A stretch of DNA of 64,000 bases from Roseomonas sp. KE2513 (GTDB taxonomy: Bacteria > Pseudomonadota > Alphaproteobacteria > Acetobacterales > Acetobacteraceae): contig NZ_RCVR01000005.1 in NCBI RefSeq assembly GCF_016107305.1, positions 186,001 through 250,000 of the forward strand. Reading direction: 5' to 3'. The translations under genes and the position numbers were made by a program. Under the pieces are notes generated by a model. The model did not search any database, was not told the origin of the DNA, and worked only from the letters and a program-made list of their open reading frames with translations. Of the stretch, positions 33,728-42,704 are shown piece by piece. Numbering within the stretch: position 1 is the first letter of the stretch; each line of letters opens with the position of its first letter.

Positions 33728-34806
33728 GCGGGCGGGCGGGGCATGCGCTGTCTCTGCAGGGGATCTCCCGGCGCTACGGCGACTTCGTGGCGGTGGCGGA
33801 GGCCTCTTTGGAGGTGGGCAGCGGGCGCTTCCTGACGCTGCTCGGCCCCTCGGGCTCGGGCAAGACGACGATCCTGATGATGATCGCGGGCTTCGTGGAG
33901 CCGAGCGCGGGGCGCGTGCTGCTGGACGGGCGCGACATCACCGCCGTGCCGCCGGAGCGGCGCGAGTTCGGGATGGTGTTCCAGGGCTATGCGCTGTTCC
34001 CGCACATGACGGTGGCGGAGAACGTGGCCTTTCCGCTGCGGGTGCGGCGGCTCGGTCGGGCGGAGCGGGAGGCGCGGGTGCGGGCGACGCTCGACCTTGT
34101 GCAGCTCGATCGGTTCGCGGACCGGCGGCCGGCGCAGCTCTCGGGCGGGCAGCAGCAGCGGGTGGCGCTGGCGCGGGCGCTCGTGTTCGACCCGGCGCTG
34201 CTGCTGCTGGACGAGCCGCTCTCGGCGCTCGACAAGAAGTTGCGGGCGGAGCTGCAGGACGAGCTGAAGGCGCTGCACCGGCGGGTCGGGCGCACCTTCA
34301 TCAACGTGACGCACGACCAGGAGGAGGCGCTGAGCCTTTCCGACGAGATCGCCATCCTCAACGAGGGGCGGCTGGTGCAGGTGGGGGCGCCGCGCGAGTT
34401 GTATGAGCGGCCGGCGACGCGCTTCGTGGCGGGGTTCCTGGGCCGGTCGAACTTCATCGAGGGCGAGGCGGAGCGGGATGCGGGCGGCATCGTGCTCCGC
34501 CGCGGCGGCACGCGGGTGCTGGGCGTGGGCGCCGCGCGGCCGGGGCGGGCGCTGCTCTCGCTGCGGCCAGAGAAGATCGCCGTGCTGCCGGAGGGGGCGG
34601 CGGAGGAGAACGTGGTGGAGGGGCGGATCGCGGCCTGGTCCTATCTCGGCACCGAGTTCTCGATCACCGTCGGGACGGCGGATCTTGGCGTGCTGAAGGT
34701 GCAGGTGCCGTCCTGGCGCATTCCGTTGATGCCGGCGGAGGGGATGGCGGTGCGGCTGGGCTGGCCGCGCGCGGCGGCGGTGGCCGTGGCGGAGGACCCG
34801 GCATGA
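33724..34806 (+). CDS. ABC transporter ATPase, spermidine/putrescine (PotA) type
   Basis: A 360-residue ATPase: Walker A GPSGSGKTT, Q-loop VFQGYALFPHMTVAEN, signature LSGGQQQRVALARAL, Walker B LLLLDEPLSALD and a C-terminal TOBE-like regulatory domain. The length and TOBE region place it with PotA/FbpC-type importers. The start is GTG at 33724, overlapping the preceding TGA. No permease or binding-protein gene is present on either side, so it is an orphan here; together with the truncated gene that follows, this suggests a deletion. Confidence 0.92.
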   Translation: MSGRAGHALSLQGISRRYGDFVAVAEASLEVGSGRFLTLLGPSGSGKTTILMMIAGFVEPSAGRVLLDGRDITAVPPERREFGMVFQGYALFPHMTVAENVAFPLRVRRLGRAEREARVRATLDLVQLDRFADRRPAQLSGGQQQRVALARALVFDPALLLLDEPLSALDKKLRAELQDELKALHRRVGRTFINVTHDQEEALSLSDEIAILNEGRLVQVGAPRELYERPATRFVAGFLGRSNFIEGEAERDAGGIVLRRGGTRVLGVGAARPGRALLSLRPEKIAVLPEGAAEENVVEGRIAAWSYLGTEFSITVGTADLGVLKVQVPSWRIPLMPAEGMAVRLGWPRAAAVAVAEDPA

Positions 34807-34816
34807 GGAGGGGATC

Positions 34817-34999
34817 ATGACCGAGAAGCATCCTGTCACCGCCCGCAAGGGAACGGTGGTGACGAACCACCCGCTGGCCTCCGGCGCGGGGGGGGCCTGC
34901 TTGCTCGCCCGCGGGAACCCAGTGGACGCGCTGCCGGCGGCCGGCGGCAGGATAGCGCTGGCCGGGGTGCGCTTCATGCCGGAGCCGGGGCGGCGCTAG
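34817..34999 (+). pseudogene. 5' remnant of gamma-glutamyltransferase gene
   Basis: The 60-residue frame begins with the typical N-terminus of gamma-glutamyltransferase (TARKGTVVTNHPLASGAGGA then GNPVDAL) but stops after about 22 further unrelated residues, whereas the family is over 500 residues. A good GAGGAGGGG site precedes the ATG. The rest of the gene is missing, and the next sequence is the end of a thioesterase gene on the other strand. This is a truncated remnant. Confidence 0.7.
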
Positions 35000-35439
35000 G
35001 GCGCGACCAGCAGGGGCGTGACGGCATCGATCAGCGCCTGGGGAAGCGGGGTCGGCACCGTTTGGGTCTCGCGGTCCACATAGACGTGGATGAAATGGCC
35101 CTCGGCGCTCGCGGTCTCCTCCTCGTTGCGGAAGATGCCGATCTCGTAGCGGATTGAGGTGCGGCCGAGGCGGGCGACGCGCAGGCCGGCGGTGACGAGG
35201 TCGGGGAAGGAGACGGGGGCGAGATAGCGGCAGCCGGTCTCCACCACCACGCCGATCACGGGGGAGGTCTTAAGGTCGATGGCGCCGGAGGTAAGGAGGA
35301 ATCGTGAGACGACAGTGTCGAAGAAGGAATAATAGACGGTGTTGTTGATATGCGCGTAGGCGTCGTTGTCGCCCCAGCGCGTGGGAATGGGCAGGAAATG
35401 GCGGTAATCCGCCCGCCGGGGGCGCGTTTTCTCGCTCAT
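34996..35439 (-). CDS. Acyl-CoA thioesterase (YbgC/4HBT type)
   Basis: A 147-residue HotDog-fold thioesterase. The block PTRWGDNDAYAHINNTVYYS has the Asp-containing 4HBT motif, followed by the long helix FFDTVVSRFLL. It should hydrolyse acyl-CoA thioesters; the exact substrate is unknown. The ATG at 35437-35439 is chosen over an upstream frame of low-quality residues. It is divergent from minC and its stop overlaps that of the gamma-glutamyltransferase remnant. Confidence 0.9.
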   Translation of the reverse strand: MSEKTRPRRADYRHFLPIPTRWGDNDAYAHINNTVYYSFFDTVVSRFLLTSGAIDLKTSPVIGVVVETGCRYLAPVSFPDLVTAGLRVARLGRTSIRYEIGIFRNEEETASAEGHFIHVYVDRETQTVPTPLPQALIDAVTPLLVAP

Positions 35440-35567
35440 GGCTCGCTCGCGTCGATGTAGGGCGCGCAAACTCCCTTCGCGAGAAGCGGCATGCAAGGCT
35501 TCGCCTGCGGCGGAGTTCGCTGTAATGTGAGCCGACGACTTAACGATCTGGGAACCTTCTTTTCAGA

Positions 35568-36314
35568 ATGTCCTCTCCCGCGTCCGAAGCCCGATTGGAG
35601 CCGTTCCGGCTGCGCGGGGCGAATTTCAACCTTCTGGTCCTGCGCCTGCTGGACCCGCGGGTGGAGGTGATCGTGCCTGCGCTTGCGGACCAGTTCCGCC
35701 GCGCGCCCGGTTTTCTGCGGAATGCCCCGATCGTCCTCGGGCTGGATGACCTGGACCCCGCCGCGGCGCCGGATTTCGCCCATCTGACGGCCCAGCTCCG
35801 CGCGGTGCAGATCGCGCCCATCGGCACCACGGGCGGCGTGACGGAGCTGCGCGCGGCCGCGCAGGCGGCGGGGCTGCCGCCGCTGCGCGCGGCGGGCGGC
35901 GAGCAGCCGGCGCCGGTCGCGGCCGTCGAGCCCGCGCCCGAGCCGCAGCCGATGCCGGAGCTGCCGCCGCCTCCCTCGGGCTGGCAGCCGACGATGGTGG
36001 TGGACCAGGCGGTGCGCGCGGGGCAGCGGATCTGGGCGCAGGGCTGCGACCTCATCATTCGCGGCACGGTCAATCCGGGGGCCGAGGTGATCGCGGACGG
36101 AAACGTCCATGTCTACGGCACGCTCAAGGGCCGCGCGATCGCGGGCGGGGCGGAGAACCGGACGGCGCGCATCTTCGCACTGAATTTCGAGCCCGAGCTC
36201 GTCTCGATCGCCGGCTACTATGCCGTCCGGGACGGGCTGGGGGACGCGCCGCTGGGCAGGCCGGTTCAGGTCTGCCTCATCGGCGAGAGCATGCGGTTCG
36301 ACAAGCTGGGCTGA
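35568..36314 (+). CDS. minC: Septum-site determining protein MinC
   Basis: MinC (248 aa) inhibits FtsZ polymerisation away from midcell. The N-terminal domain begins FRLRGANFNLLVLRLLDP; a proline-rich linker (residues about 115-140) leads to the C-terminal beta-helix domain with VNPGAEVIADGNVHVYGTLK, GRAIAGG and GYYAVRD. It is followed by minD and minE in the usual order. A 106-bp gap before minD holds no gene. Confidence 0.95.
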   Translation: MSSPASEARLEPFRLRGANFNLLVLRLLDPRVEVIVPALADQFRRAPGFLRNAPIVLGLDDLDPAAAPDFAHLTAQLRAVQIAPIGTTGGVTELRAAAQAAGLPPLRAAGGEQPAPVAAVEPAPEPQPMPELPPPPSGWQPTMVVDQAVRAGQRIWAQGCDLIIRGTVNPGAEVIADGNVHVYGTLKGRAIAGGAENRTARIFALNFEPELVSIAGYYAVRDGLGDAPLGRPVQVCLIGESMRFDKLG

Positions 36315-36420
36315 GAGGGGCGCAGGCTCTGGCGAGAAGCCCTTTGCAGGGGCCTCGTCGGGCGTGCGAAAGACGCGGCCTGCCGGGCGGACCAGGGTTC
36401 AAGGGGGCGGAGATCTGCGC

Positions 36421-37239
36421 ATGGCGCAAGTGATCGTGGTGACTTCGGGCAAGGGGGGCGTGGGCAAGACCACGTCCTCGGCAGCGTTCGCGACAGGGCT
36501 GGCGCAGACCGGCAAGAAGACGGTGGTGATCGACTTCGACGTCGGCCTGCGCAACCTCGACCTCATCATGGGGGTCGAGCGGCGGGTGGTGTTCGACATC
36601 GTGAACGTCATCAGCGGCGAGGCGCGGCTGAGCCAGGCGCTGATCCGCGACAAGCGGGTCGATACGCTGTCGATCCTGCCGGCCAGCCAGACGCGGGACA
36701 AGGATGCGCTGACGAAGGAGGGCGTGCAGACCGTCATCGACGAGCTGTCGAAGGACTTCGACTACATCCTCTGCGACAGCCCGGCGGGCATCGAGAAGGG
36801 CGCGCTGCTCGCTCTCTACTTCGCCGACCAGGCGATCGTGGTGACGAACCCGGAGGTCTCCTCCGTCCGCGACAGCGACCGGATCCTGGGCGTGCTCCAG
36901 TCGAAGTCGAAGCGCGCCGAGGAGAAGAAGGATCCGGTGAAGGAGCACCTTCTCGTCACGCGTTACGACCCGAACCGGGTGGAGCGGGGCGAGATGCTGA
37001 AGCTGGACGACATCCAGGACATCCTGCGCATCCCCTTGCTGGGCGTCATCCCGGAGAGCGAGAGCGTGCTGAAGGCCTCCAACACGGGCAACCCCGTGAT
37101 CCTGGACGAGCCCTCGCCCGCCGGCCAGGCCTACAAGGACGCGGTCGCCCGCTTCCTGGGCGAGGACCGGAAGATGCGCTTCACGGATTACGAGAAGAAG
37201 GGCTTCTTCTCGCGCCTGTTTGGCGGGAGGGCTGCATGA
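36421..37239 (+). CDS. minD: Septum-site determining ATPase MinD
   Basis: MinD (272 aa) is the membrane-cycling ATPase that recruits MinC. The deviant Walker A VTSGKGGVGKTTSSAAFATG, the FDVGLRNLDLIMG switch region, CDSPAGIEKGA, and the C-terminal amphipathic membrane-targeting helix (KKGFFSRLFGGRA) are all present. An AAGGGGGCGGAG purine stretch marks the ATG at 36421. It overlaps minE by four bases. Confidence 0.97.
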   Translation: MAQVIVVTSGKGGVGKTTSSAAFATGLAQTGKKTVVIDFDVGLRNLDLIMGVERRVVFDIVNVISGEARLSQALIRDKRVDTLSILPASQTRDKDALTKEGVQTVIDELSKDFDYILCDSPAGIEKGALLALYFADQAIVVTNPEVSSVRDSDRILGVLQSKSKRAEEKKDPVKEHLLVTRYDPNRVERGEMLKLDDIQDILRIPLLGVIPESESVLKASNTGNPVILDEPSPAGQAYKDAVARFLGEDRKMRFTDYEKKGFFSRLFGGRAA

Positions 37240-37517
37240 GCTGGCTGAACTTCTTCCGCGACAAGAAGGAAGAGGCGCCTGCTACTGCTCCACAGGCGAA
37301 GGAGCGGCTGCAGATCGTGCTCGCTCATGAGCGCATCTCGCGCAAGGGCGAGGACTTCCTGCCGAAGCTCCAGCGCGAGATCGTGGAGCTGGTGGCGCGG
37401 CACGTGTCGATCGATCCGGAGAGGGTGAACGTCTCGCTCGAGCGCGGGGGCGATCTGTCCACCCTCGCGATCGCGGTGGAACTGCCCGGGCCGGAGCCGG
37501 TGCGCCACGCTTCCTGA
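37236..37517 (+). CDS. minE: Cell division topological factor MinE
   Basis: MinE (93 aa) drives MinD off the membrane and creates the pole-to-pole oscillation. It has the N-terminal membrane-binding segment (MSWLNFFRDKKEE), the MinD-contact block RLQIVLAHERISRKGEDFLP and the C-terminal dimer domain (LQREIVELVARHVSIDPERV). The ATG overlaps the minD stop as ATGA. Confidence 0.97.
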   Translation: MSWLNFFRDKKEEAPATAPQAKERLQIVLAHERISRKGEDFLPKLQREIVELVARHVSIDPERVNVSLERGGDLSTLAIAVELPGPEPVRHAS

Positions 37518-37605
37518 CGGACCTGCCCTCTGGGGGCAGCGGGCTTAACCGTCAATCAAGGCCGCCCTGCGACCATCCCCGCCTGAACGGCATGGGACTC
37601 GGGCA

Positions 37606-39993
37606 ATGGCAGGGCGGCTCTTTCCCTTGCAGACCTTGCGGACGCGGCTGATCGTCCTCTCGGTCGCGCCCTCGCTAATCTGCGTGCTGGTGCTGCTGGT
37701 GGGGGTGCCGCGAATCCTGCGGGACCTGGGCGGGCCGGCGGCGGGCGGTGCGCTCCGGGCCGCGGCCGCGAGGCTTGAAGCAGAGGTCGCGGGGGCCCGG
37801 TCGGGACTGGCGGGCCTCGCCGGCGTCCTCGCGCGCGAGGGGCTGCTGCGGGAGGAACTTGCTCGGGCGGCCAGGGCGGAGGCCCCTTTTGCCGGCGGGG
37901 AATTCCTGTCGCGGCTGCTAGCCGACCTGCGCCGCGCCGATCCGGCGATCCGCACCGTGGAGGCGACGGCGACAACCCCGGGCGGCCCGCCGCGGCGCTG
38001 GGTGGCGCAGCACGGGAGCCCGGCACCGGAACTGGCCCTCGCGAGTGCCACGGCCTTCTACGATCTTCCGGGTGGCGGTTGGGCGGAATTGCGCCTGACC
38101 GCCTTTCTCGACCCCGCGGCAGCGAGGCGGATGCTGGGGCCTTCCGGCCGGTTCGCGCTCGTTTCCGGTGAGGAGGTCCGGGGCATCGACCCATCCGGCG
38201 ATAAGGAAGCGTTGCCCGAACTGCCGTCGGCTTGGCTGCGAATGGCCCAGCAAGGGCGGTGGGCAGCCACCGGCTTCCTGACTGCCGAGCACCGGGACCT
38301 TATCGCGGCCCTCGTTCCGCTCGACGGCCCGGCCGCGCGGAAAGGGGTGCTCGGCGCGGCAGCCCGCCCGGCAACGACGCCGCCTCCCCGCGCCGCGCTG
38401 CTGCTTCGGCCGGCCGAACCCGGCCTCGCGGCCATCGAGCGGCGTTTCCGGGTTCTCAGTGGTGTGGCGGCGGCCGTGCTCATGGCGCTTGCGGCCGTCA
38501 CGGTTCTCTCCGCGCGGCGGCTGGCGTCCATGCTCGCGGCGCTGACAGAGGCGCTGAGCCGGCTCGGCCAGGGTGATGCCGCCGTGCAGATCCCGCCGCC
38601 CCCGCGCGGCGCCTCGCGGGAGCTGGTCGAGCTGACCCAGGCCTGCACCACCTTCCGCGATGCCGCCGCCGAGCGCACCCGGCTTTCGGAGCGCCTGCGC
38701 TGGCTCGCCAATTTCGACGGGCTGACCGGCCTGCCCAACCGGGCGCTGCTGGGTGACAGGCTGGACTTGGCCTTCGCCGCGGCGCGGCGGGACGGCCTGG
38801 GGCTGGTCGTCTTCGCGATGGATCTCGACCACTTCAAGGAGGTGAACGATACGCTGGGCCATGCGGCGGGCGACGAGGTGCTGCGAGTGGTGGCTGCGCG
38901 GCTGCGGGGTTGTCTGCGCGCGACCGACACGCTGGCCCGGATCGGGGGCGACGAGTTCGTGCTCGTCGCGCCCGGGCTGGACGGGCCGGCGGCGCTCTCG
39001 GGCTTCGCTGCGCGGCTGCTGGGCGCGATGGAGGGCCCGGTACCCGTGGGGCCGGAGCACCGGGCGATCGGGCTCTCGATCGGGGCGGCGGTGCTGCCAC
39101 CGCACGGCTTCGACGACCGCCCGGAAGCCCTGCTGCAGGATGCGGATCTCGCGCTCTACCAGGCGAAGGCGGCGGGCGGGTCCTGCCTACGGATCTTCGA
39201 GCCGGGCCTGGACGAGCGGCTGCGCACGCGGCGCGCGCTGATTGCGGACCTGCGGCTCGCGATGGAGCGGCAGGAGCTGACAATCCTGTTCCAGCCGCAG
39301 GTCTCGACCGCGACGCGGCGGATCAAGGGGGCGGAGGCGCTGCTGCGCTGGTACCATCCGCAGCGCGGGCTCGTCGGACCCGACGTCTTTATCCCGCTGG
39401 CGGAGGAGACCGGGCTGATCGTGCCGATCGGCGCCTGGGTGCTGGAGGAGGCCTGCCAAGTCGCACGGGGGTGGGGTGGGCTGCATCTCGCGGTGAACGT
39501 CTCGCCGATTCAGGTGCGGCAGGCGGGATTCGTGGGGACGGTGGAGCGCGCGCTCTCCCGCTCCGGCCTGCCACCCGAACGGCTGGAGCTGGAGATCACC
39601 GAAGCGACGATGCTGACGAACACGGCGGAAACGCTGGCCATCCTCTCGCGCCTGCGGAGCCTCGGGGTGCGGCTGGCGATGGATGATTTCGGGACGGGCT
39701 ATTCCTCCCTCGCGACCTTGCAGCGCTTCCGCTTCGACAAGATCAAGGTGGACCGTTCCTTCATCCGGCACCTGGAGAAGGACCCCAAGGCGGTGGCGCT
39801 GCTGCGGGCGGTGATCGCGCTGGGCAGCGCGCTGGACGTGATCACCAATGCCGAGGGCGTGGAGGAGGAGGGGCAGCTCTCCATGCTGCGGGCGGAGGGC
39901 TGCGAGGAGGCGCAGGGCTATCTCTTCGGCAAGCCCATGTCGGCGGCGGAGTTCCAAGCCCAGGCCGGGCTGAGCGGCGCGAGGGCGGCGTGA
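37606..39993 (+). CDS. Membrane GGDEF-EAL dual-domain protein
   Basis: A 795-residue c-di-GMP enzyme. A membrane helix at residues about 15-37, a periplasmic sensor region of about 240 residues, a second helix near 285-305 and a HAMP-like linker come first. The GGDEF domain follows with an intact RIGGDEFVLV and a RATD I-site five residues before it. The EAL domain has AEALLRW, AVNVSP, ELEITEA, MDDFGTG, KIKVDRS and NAEGVEEE. Both activities may be present, with product inhibition of the cyclase. Its stop lies in the loop of a GC hairpin. Confidence 0.93.
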   Translation: MAGRLFPLQTLRTRLIVLSVAPSLICVLVLLVGVPRILRDLGGPAAGGALRAAAARLEAEVAGARSGLAGLAGVLAREGLLREELARAARAEAPFAGGEFLSRLLADLRRADPAIRTVEATATTPGGPPRRWVAQHGSPAPELALASATAFYDLPGGGWAELRLTAFLDPAAARRMLGPSGRFALVSGEEVRGIDPSGDKEALPELPSAWLRMAQQGRWAATGFLTAEHRDLIAALVPLDGPAARKGVLGAAARPATTPPPRAALLLRPAEPGLAAIERRFRVLSGVAAAVLMALAAVTVLSARRLASMLAALTEALSRLGQGDAAVQIPPPPRGASRELVELTQACTTFRDAAAERTRLSERLRWLANFDGLTGLPNRALLGDRLDLAFAAARRDGLGLVVFAMDLDHFKEVNDTLGHAAGDEVLRVVAARLRGCLRATDTLARIGGDEFVLVAPGLDGPAALSGFAARLLGAMEGPVPVGPEHRAIGLSIGAAVLPPHGFDDRPEALLQDADLALYQAKAAGGSCLRIFEPGLDERLRTRRALIADLRLAMERQELTILFQPQVSTATRRIKGAEALLRWYHPQRGLVGPDVFIPLAEETGLIVPIGAWVLEEACQVARGWGGLHLAVNVSPIQVRQAGFVGTVERALSRSGLPPERLELEITEATMLTNTAETLAILSRLRSLGVRLAMDDFGTGYSSLATLQRFRFDKIKVDRSFIRHLEKDPKAVALLRAVIALGSALDVITNAEGVEEEGQLSMLRAEGCEEAQGYLFGKPMSAAEFQAQAGLSGARAA

Positions 39994-40001
39994 GCGCCGC
40001 C
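39984..40001. terminator. GC hairpin between convergent genes
   Basis: GGCGGCG and CGCCGCC pair around a TGAG loop that contains the stop codon of the GGDEF-EAL gene. It lies between convergent genes and could serve both, but there is no T-run on either side. Confidence 0.3.
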
Positions 40002-40005
40002 GCGC

Positions 40006-40725
40006 CTAGCGCCTGAAGCGGAGGTCTAGCCCGGCCGCGTTCCAGGCGGCCTCGATCGCCTCCATGTCGGCGATGCCGCTGGGGTTTCCCTTCCGCGGCT
40101 GACGGTCGAGGAAGGGCGCGCGGTCGCGGCGCCAGATGGCAAGGAGGCGCCGCAGCTCGGCCAGCGGCTCCGGGTGGTCGTCCACGCGGATATCGAGGTC
40201 GGGGAAGTCCTCGGTCGTGACCAGCCGCATGGCGGCGGACTGGCGGCCGCGGCGGTCGCCCCCCGCGGCCTCGCCGGCATCGAGGGCGAGGGAGAGGCGC
40301 TCGGGCAGGGGCATGTCGGCGTTGATCGTGAAGGCGGCGACCGTGTCGTTCACCACGCCCGGGCCTGCCAGCATGTTCCCAGCCACCGAGAAGCCGGCCA
40401 CGGCGTGGTCGCCGGCCCATTCCACGCAATTCGCGCCGGTGAAGGCGGCGCTGCGGCCGAAGCGGTCGACGGCGTGGACCTGGCGGAGGTGACGGCCCTC
40501 GTCGCCGGCCAGCGCGCCCTCGATCGCCGCGCCCGGCGGCAGGCCGCGCGCCATGCCGTCGAGCACGGCGGGGCCAAGATAGCGGTTGGTGAAGGACTGG
40601 GTGGAGACGGCGCCGACCCCCGCCCTGACATGCGGGCAGGAGGCGCCGACCGCGAAGCTGCAGGTGGTGACGGCCACGGCGAAGGCGCCCGTGGCGGGGT
40701 CGTGGGCAACGATGGACCAGGTCAT
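40006..40725 (-). CDS. DUF1028 family Ntn-hydrolase-like protein
   Basis: A 239-residue protein beginning MTWSIVAHDPATGAFAVAV, followed by the family block GAVSTQSFTNRYLGPAVLDG. DUF1028 has an Ntn-hydrolase-like fold and members are often linked to peptide or amidase pathways, but the activity is not established. A C-terminal extension (residues about 190-239) contains DDHPEPLAELRRLL. It follows the proline-rich methyltransferase-like gene on the same strand. Confidence 0.85.
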   Translation of the reverse strand: MTWSIVAHDPATGAFAVAVTTCSFAVGASCPHVRAGVGAVSTQSFTNRYLGPAVLDGMARGLPPGAAIEGALAGDEGRHLRQVHAVDRFGRSAAFTGANCVEWAGDHAVAGFSVAGNMLAGPGVVNDTVAAFTINADMPLPERLSLALDAGEAAGGDRRGRQSAAMRLVTTEDFPDLDIRVDDHPEPLAELRRLLAIWRRDRAPFLDRQPRKGNPSGIADMEAIEAAWNAAGLDLRFRR

Positions 40726-40784
40726 GCGCCGGGCCTTCCCTCCGTTCTCGGCGCGCAGACTACACGAGCGGGGCTATCGGGCCA

Positions 40785-42458
40785 TCAGGGCTTGCGGGCG
40801 AGGAGGAGGAGCCAGGCGGCGTGGCGGGGGCCGGCGTCCTGGCCGGCCTCCTCGAGAAGCGCGGCGGCGGCATCCACGGGGCCGAGCCCGTAGGGCGGCG
40901 CGTCGGCGGTGGCGCGCCAGGCGTCGAGCGAGTGGCCCTCGAGGCGCAGCGGCTGGAGGCCGGCGGCATGGGCCGCCCCGCGCAGGGCCTCTGCCGTGCT
41001 CCCGCCGGGCGGGACGGGACGACCGAGGGCTGTGGCGAGGCGGCGGCCGAGCGATCCCGCGTTCTCCGCCACCAGGAGGGCCAAGCCACCGGGGCGCAAC
41101 AGGCGGGCGATCCTCACGGCCACGGTGCCCGGGTCGTCCTCGGTGAGGAGCAGGGCGGCGTCGAGCGCGGCCTCCGGCAGGTCTCCGGCAGCGCTGAAGA
41201 GCATGGCGGCAGGCGGGAGCGAGGCTGCGGCGAGGGCCATGGCGGTGCCGTTCGCATGGGCGCCAGCCGCGCCAATACGGCGGCCCTGGAGGGGGCTAAG
41301 AAGTGCCTCGACGCGCAGGGGGAGGCCGCCCCAACCCGGGCCGCCTTTTGAGGGCGGGGCGTTGAGGACGAGTTGCGGCGAGAGCGGCGGGGCGGCGTGG
41401 ATGTGGGCGGGAGGGCCGGCCGGCAACATGAGGGTGGCGGGGCGCGGGTTGGTCAGTGCCGCTTCGCGTGGCGGTGCGGCGGGCTCGGCTTCCGCGGCGT
41501 CGGGCAGCGGGTCGATCGCGCGGGGCTCTTCCGGCGGCGCGACGGGAGGAGGGAGATCCACCGGCTCGAAGACCGGTGGCTGAGGCGTTGAGCGGTCCGC
41601 CGCAATGGGCGGGGTGGCGCTTGGGTGGACCGGTGGCGGATCGGCCTCGTCCGCGACGGGTGGGGCGGGGAGGGGCGGCGCGCCAACGGGCGCGGGCACC
41701 GAGGCGGGGTGCTCCTCGGCGGCGGGTGTTGGGACAGGCGGCAACTCGAAGGGCGGCGGCACCGGCGGGAAGCGTTCCTCCGCGCTCGGGGCAGGGAAGG
41801 GTGGCCGGTCGAAGGGCGGCGGCACCGGCGCGAAGCGTTCCTCCGCACTTGGGGCAGGGAAGGGTGGCGGGTCGAAGGGGGGCGGCACCGGTGCGAAGCG
41901 TTCCTCCGCGGGGGCGGGAGGCGCGAAGGGCTGGACGGCGAAGGGCACCGGACGAGGCGGAAGGGAGGCGGGCAGAGGGGGGCGACCCAGGGGAGAGCCG
42001 GGTGGAGGACCTGGCGGAGGGTTGGGCGCGTGGCCGGGTGCCGTTGGAGGGACGCCCAGAGTGGGCGGTGTGGCGGCCGGAAGGCCTGACCCCCTCGATG
42101 CCGGCGGGCTGCCTGCGGGGCGCGCGGCCAGGCTTTGCACCGCCGCCGCGCCCCGCAGGTTGGGCAGGCCAAAGGTCGGGCGGCGGGCGAAGACGATGTG
42201 GGCGTCGTCGGCGAAGACGGGCGTGGTTTCCGCGAGCAGGCGGCGCAGGAGGGCGGGCGGGAGGGAGTCGGCCTCAGCGAGGGAGACAACGGCCCAGTCC
42301 GGCAGGTCCGCAGGATCGGGTGGCGACAGAGGGCCGAGCGCCGCGGACAGCGCTTCGGGCGCGACGACCTTTCCGCCCGGTGGGATGCGCCCTTCCAGGA
42401 AACGCGTGACGCCGGCCCAGATATGGGCCGGATCGCTGCCGGGGTCTTGCCGTGACAT
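40785..42458 (-). CDS. Proline-rich methyltransferase-like protein
   Basis: A 557-residue protein (start at the ATG 42456-42458, MSRQDPGSDPAHIW; an ATG 57 bases upstream is possible). Residues about 1-110 and about 400-557 are ordinary globular sequence; the C-terminal part LLTEDDPGTVAVRIARLLRP then GGLALLVAEN resembles the late strands of a class I SAM-dependent methyltransferase. Between them lies about 270 residues of proline-rich, low-complexity sequence including three 21-residue tandem repeats (AEERFAPVPPPF type). No intact SAM-binding glycine motif was seen. Activity and partner are unknown; the linker may bind proteins or be disordered. Confidence 0.65.
   Translation of the reverse strand: MSRQDPGSDPAHIWAGVTRFLEGRIPPGGKVVAPEALSAALGPLSPPDPADLPDWAVVSLAEADSLPPALLRRLLAETTPVFADDAHIVFARRPTFGLPNLRGAAAVQSLAARPAGSPPASRGSGLPAATPPTLGVPPTAPGHAPNPPPGPPPGSPLGRPPLPASLPPRPVPFAVQPFAPPAPAEERFAPVPPPFDPPPFPAPSAEERFAPVPPPFDRPPFPAPSAEERFPPVPPPFELPPVPTPAAEEHPASVPAPVGAPPLPAPPVADEADPPPVHPSATPPIAADRSTPQPPVFEPVDLPPPVAPPEEPRAIDPLPDAAEAEPAAPPREAALTNPRPATLMLPAGPPAHIHAAPPLSPQLVLNAPPSKGGPGWGGLPLRVEALLSPLQGRRIGAAGAHANGTAMALAAASLPPAAMLFSAAGDLPEAALDAALLLTEDDPGTVAVRIARLLRPGGLALLVAENAGSLGRRLATALGRPVPPGGSTAEALRGAAHAAGLQPLRLEGHSLDAWRATADAPPYGLGPVDAAAALLEEAGQDAGPRHAAWLLLLARKP
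41746..41934 (-). repeat. 63-bp tandem repeats in coding sequence
   Basis: Three units of exactly 63 bp start at 41746, 41809 and 41872 (the third diverges after about 41910). Each encodes 21 residues of the pattern AEERFAPVPPPFDPPPFPAP. The exact multiple of three keeps the frame open, so copy number could vary between strains without breaking the gene. Confidence 0.85.
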
Positions 42459-42704
42459 GCCGCCAGGGTTGCGGGGTTGCGCGGCCGGATCAAGCGGGTG
42501 CGGGCGGAAAACCATCGCGGGCGGGCTTCCCTACCATGATGGTCGTTGGATCGCCTAAGCGCTTTCGGGGCCATTGCGCGCCGTGGGGCCCCATCCCGTT
42601 GCGAGAATCCCCAGCGGTGCTCCTGGGATCGGCCGGAACGCGGCGAGCGCCGGGTCATCTTTCTGGATGAACGGGCGGCGAGCGCGAAGCGGGAAGGAAC
42701 CAGC

